Shown piece after piece: positions 58,141 through 64,000 of a stretch of DNA of 64,000 nucleotides (position 1 is the stretch's first letter; every line of letters starts with the position of its first letter). The position numbers and the translations under genes were made by a program. Where the stretch lies: the NCBI GenBank assembly GCA_965277875.1, contig CBDIDV010000002.1, positions 3,720,001 through 3,784,000 on the forward strand. The letters are read 5' to 3'. Source of the stretch: CAWFQB01 sp965277875. Lineage in GTDB: Bacteria > Armatimonadota > Chthonomonadetes > Chthonomonadales > Chthonomonadaceae. The notes below the pieces were generated by a model. It was not told the origin of the DNA, did no database searches, and worked only from the letters and a program-made list of their open reading frames with translations.

Positions 58141-58350
58141 ATGAGTCTGTGGCAGAAGAAACAGAAACCTGTTGATTACGACAGAGCGGATGTGCTATAT
58201 AAAAAAGCGACGGAAAAGTTACAGAGGGCGAATGCGCGTATTGATCGTTGTTTGGCAAAAATGCGTTCGGACAGTAATGACCTGAACAATATGCGTAAGG
58301 GGCCACCTGGCCCCGACGACAGCGCGGGCAAAGCGCGTGTTTGCCCGTAG
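58141..58350 (+). CDS. Small charged hypothetical protein
   Basis: A 69-residue protein, not recognised. The N-terminal half is Lys-rich and helical (SLWQKKQKPVDYDRADVLYK, KATEKLQRANARIDRCLAKM), probably a short coiled coil. The C-terminus is Gly/Pro-rich. AGGAGG lies 6 nt before the ATG, the main reason for calling it. It is divergent from the 34-residue gene, with an 11-bp GC-rich inverted repeat (57918-57945) between them. Confidence 0.6.
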   Translation: MSLWQKKQKPVDYDRADVLYKKATEKLQRANARIDRCLAKMRSDSNDLNNMRKGPPGPDDSAGKARVCP

Positions 58351-58420
58351 CCTGCATGTTCTACGGCATAGCTCGCCGCACGGAACGTCCGGTGCGTTCC
58401 GTGCGGCGATCCATTGACGC

Positions 58421-59191
58421 TTAAACAGCCTGCCCGTTCTTTTCGATCAGGACTTCCAGAGCCTCGACGCATAATTGCGCGAAGGCCGGGTCGTTGATGC
58501 TGACGTTGCAGTCGTACAGGCGGATGTCGCGGCGCAGGTGCGTGGTCAGGTTGCCGAACAGGGCCATCGTAATGTCCGCGGACGAAAACGGCTCGCCCGG
58601 TGCGCCCAGGTCGGACAGGCCGCGCAGGGGCAGGGCGACGGCCACCTGTCCCCGCGCCTGATTGACTTTTTCGGCCAGCAGCCGGCCCAGGCGGGCGTTG
58701 TCGGTCGTGTCGGTACGCATCACGACACCGGCCCCGACATTGGCAAACTTGCGCCGCCCCCATTGCGGCGGAATCTCGGCCCGCGAGCGGAACGTCACCA
58801 TGTCCAGCCCGCCCGGAGCCAGCACGATAGGCACGCCCGCCTGCCCCGCCGCGTCCAGCAATGCCAGCCCTATGGTGTTCGCCCCGCCCAGTAGTTCGTC
58901 CGCCAGTCCGGTCAGGGTCACGTCCAGTACGCCCGCCGCGCTTTGTATGTCAATCGCTTCCATAATGGTCTCGGCGTCCGACCAGCCGATGTCCAGAACC
59001 GTCACCTCGTACCCGGCGCGCGTCAGCAGATCGCGCGCCTCGTTTACGCAGGCGGATGTATGCGGCGACATGGAGATGATGACGCGCCCGCTCTTGCGCG
59101 CGGCGGCTGCGTTCTGCGGCATCGGCATTTTTGCGCCGTTCAGGGCGACGGGGGCGGCAAACGGATTATCCTCGGAAGTGACGGGCGGCAT
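58421..59191 (-). CDS. UPF0261/Tm-1-like protein, C-terminal half only
   Basis: A 256-residue protein matching the second half of the roughly 400-residue UPF0261/Tm-1-like family. It has VIISMSPHTSACVNEARDLL, AAGVLDVTLTGLADELLGG, VPIVLAPGGLDMVTF, VVMRTDTTDNARLGRLLAEK and VAVALPLRGLSDLGAPGEPF. The usual N-terminal nucleotide-binding half is missing and replaced by about 35 disordered residues. The start at 59191 has AAAGGA 8 nt upstream; an ATG at 59212 lacks one. It may pair with a separately encoded half or act alone. It lies beside a TIM-barrel isomerase gene on the same strand. Confidence 0.82.
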   Translation of the reverse strand: MPPVTSEDNPFAAPVALNGAKMPMPQNAAAARKSGRVIISMSPHTSACVNEARDLLTRAGYEVTVLDIGWSDAETIMEAIDIQSAAGVLDVTLTGLADELLGGANTIGLALLDAAGQAGVPIVLAPGGLDMVTFRSRAEIPPQWGRRKFANVGAGVVMRTDTTDNARLGRLLAEKVNQARGQVAVALPLRGLSDLGAPGEPFSSADITMALFGNLTTHLRRDIRLYDCNVSINDPAFAQLCVEALEVLIEKNGQAV

Positions 59192-59335
59192 AGTGGGTGT
59201 CCTTTCAGACATAGGGCTGTCGCGAAGGACGCGACGCCAGGTAAGTTACCTTTTATACGCGCCCGCTTCCTTTTTCGCGCACTTGCTAAACGCTTATTTC
59301 CGTCCACCATAAGAGGAACAAGAGAGCAGACACAG

Positions 59336-59440
59336 GGGTCTGCGAATACGATCACAGGGGAGGCATCGCCCCGTGTCTGCGAACACAATCACAGGGAGGG
59401 CAGACCTCCGTGTCTGCCCCTACGCTATATGCCATTATTA
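59336..59440. repeat. Repeated and inverted GTCTGC/CACAGGG motifs
   Basis: About two 46-bp units share TCTGCGAA-ACAATCACAGGG(G)AGGCA-like sequence, and the second ends with a GGGCAGACCTCCGTGTCTGCCC inverted repeat. It lies between the UPF0261 and isomerase genes. Similar intergenic repeats are frequent in several environmental phyla. Confidence 0.65.
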
Positions 59441-59478
59441 TACAACGTCCCTGAACGGGAAGCCTGCACACTGACCGG

Positions 59479-60267
59479 CTACATCTGCGCCTTGATGTAC
59501 TGCGCGGACTTTGTTAATCCGGCCTGCTTGTCCGTGTCGGGGTTGCCGCATTCCAGCGCCATGTAGCCGCTGTATTCGATGTCGCGCAGGGCCGCAAATC
59601 CCGTCTGAAAGTCCGTATGGCCCAGGCCGGGCAGCAGGCGGTTGCTGTCGGCCAGATGCACATGCGCGATGTGCGGCGCGGCCTTGCGGATGGCTTCGGA
59701 AATATCTGCTTCCTCAATGCTCATGTGAAAAAAGTCGGCCATAATCTTGACGCCCGGATTACCCACCTTTTCGCACACGTCCACGCCGTCCTGCAAGGTC
59801 TTGATGAGATGGGTCTCATAGCGGTTGAGCGGTTCCAGAAGCAGCAGCGTTCCCGCCTTTTGCGCCGTGGCTCCCCAATCGTCCATGAGTTTGTACGTCA
59901 GGTCTTTTTCCAGTTGAATGGCCGTAGCGAAGGGAGACAGGTCGGGCAGGCGAGGCAGGCCGAAAATGGGAACCATGATCAGGCCCACCATGCCCAGGTC
60001 GCCCGCCACGCGCAGCAGGTCGTGGATGTCCTGACTGGCCTTGTCCCGCTCCTTTTTGTCGGCGTCCAGGGGGCAGCCCCGAAACCCCGCGCAAATCGTG
60101 GACGGCTTGACCGTGTGCGCGTTTGTCGCCTTCAAAATCGCCTCGACCCGTTCCGCCAGTCCCGAACCGCCAAACTCGATACCCTCGTAGCCCGCCTGCG
60201 CGAGACTGTCCAGCTTTGCCTCCAGCGTCGCCCCGACCGCCAGACCTTCCTGACACGCTAACTTCAT
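59479..60267 (-). CDS. Sugar phosphate isomerase/epimerase (AP-endonuclease-2 TIM barrel)
   Basis: A 262-residue xylose-isomerase-like TIM barrel. It starts MKLACQEGLAVGATLEAKLD then LAQAGYEGIEFGGSGLAER. Metal-ligand blocks are LLLEPLNRYETHLI (Glu), VKIMADFFHMSIEE (Asp/His), HIAHVHLADSNR (His) and YMALECGN (Glu). Such enzymes isomerise or epimerise sugars or inositols. The partner substrate is unknown, but a Gfo/Idh/MocA dehydrogenase, a frequent pathway partner, lies elsewhere in the window. Confidence 0.9.
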   Translation of the reverse strand: MKLACQEGLAVGATLEAKLDSLAQAGYEGIEFGGSGLAERVEAILKATNAHTVKPSTICAGFRGCPLDADKKERDKASQDIHDLLRVAGDLGMVGLIMVPIFGLPRLPDLSPFATAIQLEKDLTYKLMDDWGATAQKAGTLLLLEPLNRYETHLIKTLQDGVDVCEKVGNPGVKIMADFFHMSIEEADISEAIRKAAPHIAHVHLADSNRLLPGLGHTDFQTGFAALRDIEYSGYMALECGNPDTDKQAGLTKSAQYIKAQM

Positions 60268-60314
60268 CGTCGTTTCCTTCCATAGTTATTCACCACCCGC
60301 TGCGCGGGGCTTTT

Positions 60315-62117
60315 TTATGCCCAATGGACGCGGTTTTTGCCGCCGCGCTTGGCGCGGTACATGGCGGCGTCGGCCTGCTCCACCAGTTCGGCGGGGTTGA
60401 GGGCGTCTTCCGGGTAGGAAGCGACCCCGATACTCAGGGTGCGATGGATCGCCTGCCCCTCGATCACCACAAAAGCGTTCGCCTCGATCTCGGCGCGGAT
60501 GCGCTCGGCCAGACCGCAGGCCGCGTCTTTGGAGGTTTCGGGCAGCACGATCAAAAATTCTTCGCCGCCGTAGCGTCCCACATGATCCACGGTACGCACG
60601 CTGTTTTGCAGTACGCTGCCCACGACGCGCAGCAGATCGTCGCCGCGCGGGTGTCCATACGTGTCGTTGAACGTTTTGAAGCTGTCCACGTCCATCATAA
60701 GGATGCACAGGGCGCGATGGTAGCGCGTGGCGCGGCGCATCTCCTCGCGCAGCAAATCGTACATGCGCCGGTGGTTCCATAGCCCGGTCAGGCCGTCCAG
60801 CGAAGCCAGATCCTGCATTTGCGTGCGGATGTACACGTTTTCCAGGGCAATCGCCGCCTGCGGCACAAGCGATTCAAGGTGCGCGATGTCTGCCTGCGCA
60901 AAGGGTTTGTTGACCGGGCGCGTCCACTGCGCCACGCCCAGCAGTTGCCCGCGCATCACAATCGGGTACAGCAGCCAGGCTCCCGACATCAGGGGACGCG
61001 GGAGCCGGTCCGGGTCGTCCGGCCCCAGACAGTGGGGGTCGCGGGCCGCGTCCATCACCAGGCGTGGCTTTTGCTGCGCTGCCACGCGCCCGATGACGCC
61101 CTCATTGTACAAAACGGTAAGCCGTCCGAACGGCCCCAGATCGTTGCGGGCCACTTCGGGCGTCAGTTCGTTTGTTTTGGGGTCGAAGACCCACACGAGC
61201 GAACGTTCCGAGGGAACTAAGGGGTCACTAAGGTCAAGGAACTGTTCCAGCAACGCCATGCCGTGGACGCTGTCAGGAGCCTGGACACTGGCCCGCCCCA
61301 TCTCTTCGCTGGCCCGCAGCTGCCTGCGCAGGCTGTGCGCTTCGTGGTGCAGACGATACAGACGCAGTCCCAGCATCAGGAGGGGCAGGAGGGGCAGGCC
61401 GATCCATGCGCCTTTTTGAGCATCGAAAGGACGAGAATCAAAAGGAACGGTCAGCAGGATCGGCAGCGCAATCGGCAATAGTCCCAACGTCAGTATCCCG
61501 CTCAGACGCAGCAGATGACGCCGCGCGTTCGCCGTTTTGCCGTCACGGACAAGAGTGGGCGCATATAAAAGCGCGTAACCACCGCCCAGGCAGCAGGCAA
61601 AGACCAGGTCGCCCACGCCTGCGGCGAACATACGCGACGTGATGGATAAGGCAGGCGATAGGCCGCTATACGTCACCGGGTACAGGCCAAGCCCGCGCAT
61701 CGCCCACGACGCTATAGACACGGACACAAGAAATCGCGCCCCCAACAGGCGTTCCGGCCCCACCGACCAGCCGCGCGTATTGCCGCCCGTCGTTCCGATG
61801 CGAGCGTACAGCAGGCAGGCGAGCAGCGCGCCCAATCCGGCAGGGCCGGCCCCGAACCAGTACGCGAGCGCGAACGCAAGCGGAGCCATCAGCGTCAGCG
61901 GTCGCTCGCGGGGCGCGCTGATCGGCAGGCAGCGCGCGGCCAGCAGCAGCAGCGCGGACACGCCCAACAACCCGAACTCCTGCGCGTTCGGCAAATGGCG
62001 GGCGATCTCGAAAACGGCGCAGCCCACGGCCAGCAGCACAAGCGCGGCAGCGCGGGCCTTAGCAGGGTCGAACTTTTGGGCAGGCATGGCAGGCGCACTA
62101 TCTACGTCGGACGCCAC
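60315..62117 (-). CDS. Diguanylate cyclase with membrane and GAF domains
   Basis: A 600-residue protein. An N-terminal integral domain of about seven helices (residues 25-230) is followed by a GAF domain (LEQFLDLSDPLVPSERSLVW through LLGVAQWTRPVNKPFAQADI). The GGDEF domain is at about 430-600: MMDVDSFKTFNDTYGHPRGD and GRYGGEEFLIVL, an active GGEEF signature. RTVD five residues before GGEEF is the RxxD inhibitory site. The product c-di-GMP could act on the MshEN domain of the pilus ATPase or on flagellar functions. The GTG start at 62117 has GGGAGG 6 nt upstream. Confidence 0.93.
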   Translation of the reverse strand: MASDVDSAPAMPAQKFDPAKARAAALVLLAVGCAVFEIARHLPNAQEFGLLGVSALLLLAARCLPISAPRERPLTLMAPLAFALAYWFGAGPAGLGALLACLLYARIGTTGGNTRGWSVGPERLLGARFLVSVSIASWAMRGLGLYPVTYSGLSPALSITSRMFAAGVGDLVFACCLGGGYALLYAPTLVRDGKTANARRHLLRLSGILTLGLLPIALPILLTVPFDSRPFDAQKGAWIGLPLLPLLMLGLRLYRLHHEAHSLRRQLRASEEMGRASVQAPDSVHGMALLEQFLDLSDPLVPSERSLVWVFDPKTNELTPEVARNDLGPFGRLTVLYNEGVIGRVAAQQKPRLVMDAARDPHCLGPDDPDRLPRPLMSGAWLLYPIVMRGQLLGVAQWTRPVNKPFAQADIAHLESLVPQAAIALENVYIRTQMQDLASLDGLTGLWNHRRMYDLLREEMRRATRYHRALCILMMDVDSFKTFNDTYGHPRGDDLLRVVGSVLQNSVRTVDHVGRYGGEEFLIVLPETSKDAACGLAERIRAEIEANAFVVIEGQAIHRTLSIGVASYPEDALNPAELVEQADAAMYRAKRGGKNRVHWA

Positions 62118-62850
62118 AACGCGCCTCCCCTGTTCGTTGCTGAACTACGACGATGAAAAGTCCCCATTTCCCTGCGGGCAGAAACGAAGATAATGTTGAT
62201 TTCAGAAATACAGGCGGCTTTTCCAGGATGCAGGCTGGCCGCGCTGCAAATACTTGACAGAAAACGCGGTAATCAGGTGACAAAATCAGCCCGTTCAGCG
62301 TATCACTAGGAAACACCCCCGTTTTGCAAGTGACACAGCGGTACACTCCCCCTGCTTAAACTCTTGCCGCGCACAGGCATAACCACGTCACGCCGATTGT
62401 AAATCTACAAACGCCAGTGGCAAACAAACAATTGATACAGGCGGCGACGCAGCTTTGACCTGTGCGACTACTCCCCTATTCTGTTTACATTCTTGTTCAC
62501 GTTTGCACATTGCGAGCGTCTATATCAAAGGCCGTGTCCCGGACCTTAGAATGGCTCTGACGCTTTCGTTGGCTTTCATCGGCTTTCATCGGTTTTTATC
62601 GGTTTTTACTGCCGGGGGCATCCGGCTTGATCACAGCGTCTATTCACCGCAGCCTGTGATTTTTCCTGTTAGTGTTTGGTTGTTGATGTCCTACTGTCGC
62701 TGTGTAAATGGTTTGCAGCTTCTGCGAACCTGCGTTCTTTTGCTCGCTCGTTATCAGTCATCAATCTCGGATAATCATGGATTATACAGATTAAGATTGT
62801 GCGGATAATCACGGGGGAGGATTGAAATTCTGGAAGGGAGTTATCTTATA
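62118..62850. other. Gene-free region with 10-bp and GGATTA repeats
   Basis: A 733-bp region between divergent genes. It has a 10-bp tandem repeat of about four units (GGCTTTCATC, GGCTTTCATC, GGTTTTTATC, GGTTTTTACT) at 62571-62612. A GGATAATC/GGATTATA/GATTA cluster lies at about 62768-62812. One ORF (62455-62808) spans the repeats and has no family features. Confidence 0.6.
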
Positions 62851-64000
62851 ATGTCAGTTTCACGTATTGCGCGCCGCCTGGCGATCTGCGCCGGACTTGC
62901 GGGCGCGGCGGCGGGCGGCTTTTCCGGATGCGGAGGCGGTTCCTCGCCCGGCACAACAGTTATCAACCCCGGCGGAACCGCGCAGGGCGCATTTACCGCT
63001 CCCGGCACAACGCCGTTTACGGCTGGCGACATCTCTACACGCGGCGTCTGCACGGCCAACGCCCACCAGAACGGGCGGGCGCGCTGGACGGTGCTTGTTT
63101 ACCTCAACGCGGCCAGCAACCTGCAGCCCGACAGCCTGTTCAACATCGCGCAGATGGCGTCTGTCGGCACAAACGCCGACCTGAACATCGTCGTGCAGTG
63201 GAAGCAGACCACGGCGGACAACTTCTTCGGCGTGAGAAACACGCAGAACGCGGGCATCGCGCCGCCTGCCGTCGTCTCGTTTGTCGGTACGCGCCGCTAC
63301 CTGATTTCAAAACACAGCCAGGCCGATCTGAACCAGATTTCGCCGCCCGGCAGCCAGGACGCCGCTTCCGTTCCCAACGCCAATACGACGGTTCTGGACG
63401 CGGATCGCCTGCCCGACCCGCCCACCAACACGCTGACGGATCAGGGCCAAACTACCGCAGATATGGGCGATTACCGCACCCTCGCGGACTTTGTGCAGTG
63501 GGGTTCGCGCACGTATCCCGCCGATCATCTCGCCGTCGTGGTCTGGGATCATGGCAGCGCGGCCCTGAGCATTCCCGCCGCTGACCGCGCCGCCCGCGTG
63601 GCTGCCAGAGGAAGCGCGCGCGGCGTGACCCGCGCTCCGGCCCTGTCCGGCGCGGCCCTCGCCGCAGCGCGCAAGCGGGGCCGCGCCCTGTCCTTCGACA
63701 CGCAGACCGGCAGCCAGATCGCCACGACTGATCTGCCCGCAGGACTTACGGGAACCGCGCAGCCGATTGACCAACTGGTGATTGACTGCTCGCTGGAAGA
63801 TACGATTGAAGTGGCCTATGAGGTGCGAAAATCGGCCCGCGTCCTGGTTGCCACCGAAGAAAGTCCGGCGGGAACCGGCTACCCGTATGACGCCTGGCTC
63901 GGCTATTTGCAGCAAAATACAGCGGGGCCGTGCGATTCGGGCCGCAATCTCATCAGCGATAACACCAAGTTCTATCAGTCCAACACCCAGGCGAACGTCA
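62851..64000 (+). CDS. Clostripain-family (peptidase C11) lipoprotein, partial at right edge
   Basis: 383 codons to the window edge without a stop. A signal peptide ends in GGFSGCGGG, a probable lipobox cysteine. The C11 domain begins ARWTVLVYLNAASNLQPDSL with NIAQMASVGTNADLNIVVQW, the family opening. The catalytic His is in AVVVWDHGS and the catalytic Cys in LVIDCSLEDTIEVAYEV; C11 relatives have DACLMxxxEVAYE. A long Ala/Arg-rich insert lies between them. It should cleave after Arg or Lys, probably after self-processing. GGAAGGGAG precedes the ATG. Confidence 0.88.
   Translation, partial: MSVSRIARRLAICAGLAGAAAGGFSGCGGGSSPGTTVINPGGTAQGAFTAPGTTPFTAGDISTRGVCTANAHQNGRARWTVLVYLNAASNLQPDSLFNIAQMASVGTNADLNIVVQWKQTTADNFFGVRNTQNAGIAPPAVVSFVGTRRYLISKHSQADLNQISPPGSQDAASVPNANTTVLDADRLPDPPTNTLTDQGQTTADMGDYRTLADFVQWGSRTYPADHLAVVVWDHGSAALSIPAADRAARVAARGSARGVTRAPALSGAALAAARKRGRALSFDTQTGSQIATTDLPAGLTGTAQPIDQLVIDCSLEDTIEVAYEVRKSARVLVATEESPAGTGYPYDAWLGYLQQNTAGPCDSGRNLISDNTKFYQSNTQANV

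Noticed and set aside
62455..62808. 117-codon ORF in the 62 kb gap
   Set aside because: It spans the 10-bp and GGATTA repeats, lacks a good ribosome site and shows no family features.

Overview
The window (about 60% GC through most of its length) looks like a chromosomal segment of a diderm, flagellated, piliated bacterium. A secretin, a BBP2-type outer-membrane barrel, lipoprotein signals and a PEP-CTERM protein all point to an outer membrane. The mix of PEP-CTERM, fused PilM-PilN, GH74, DUF1501, a clostripain-like peptidase and abundant Ala/Pro-rich linkers would suit Armatimonadota or a neighbouring lineage. That is inference from gene content; no 16S rRNA or ribosomal protein is present.

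Layout. 1-2.7 kb: visibly AT-richer minus-strand module of a P-loop ATPase and a TPR protein, joined by a 35-bp triplication. 2.7-3.8 kb: Gfo/Idh/MocA oxidoreductase. 4.1-9.4 kb: minus-strand nitrogen locus of ANTAR response regulator, a long hairpin-rich leader, BBP2 porin, Amt ammonium transporter, P-II protein and terminator. 9.8-11.8 kb: ATP-grasp ligase and flavin monooxygenase. 11.9-14.6 kb: accessory patch with an ankyrin protein, a nucleotidyltransferase pair, a truncated copy of the monooxygenase 3' end, an NTF2-like secreted protein and a decayed second nucleotidyltransferase. 14.7-20.3 kb: TPR lipoprotein, SDR, Os1348-like small protein, an orphan sigma-54 promoter, RecB-like nuclease, panB-panC and tRNA-Asn. 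20.5-21.7 kb: solitary TnpB. 21.8-27.5 kb: secreted propeller-like protein, DEAD-box helicase, and a PEP-CTERM protein behind a second sigma-54 promoter.

28.1-41.1 kb is a type IV pilus / type II secretion-like locus: PilB/GspE ATPase, PilC/GspF, major prepilin, three minor-pilin-like genes, PilM-PilN fusion, PilO, PilQ secretin, PilP-like. 41.3-47.3 kb: secreted protein of unknown role, a long near-perfect inverted repeat, GH74 and DUF1501 proteins. 47.4-52.7 kb: flagellar filament genes fliC, fliD, fliS and a small export-chaperone-like gene, with a likely sigma-28 promoter. 52.8-64 kb: TauE/SafE exporter, degenerate class III cyclase homologue, FKBP, DUF427, a DUF4760-like/rhodanese gene with an in-frame TGA, two small genes, half-length UPF0261 protein, TIM-barrel isomerase, GGDEF cyclase with an intact inhibitory site, and the start of a clostripain-family lipoprotein.

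Most noteworthy: (1) the rhodanese reading frame is interrupted only by a TGA at the second Cys of its CxC motif, followed by a hairpin meeting the bacterial SECIS rules, so it is a selenoprotein candidate; (2) the ATPase-TPR pair, whose junction is a 35-bp triplication creating two serially coupled 12-codon mini-ORFs; (3) the ANTAR regulator plus structured leader upstream of the ammonium genes; (4) two identical 16-bp sigma-54 promoters, one before a PEP-CTERM gene and one before no recognisable gene; (5) parallel duplications of the monooxygenase tail and the nucleotidyltransferase module.
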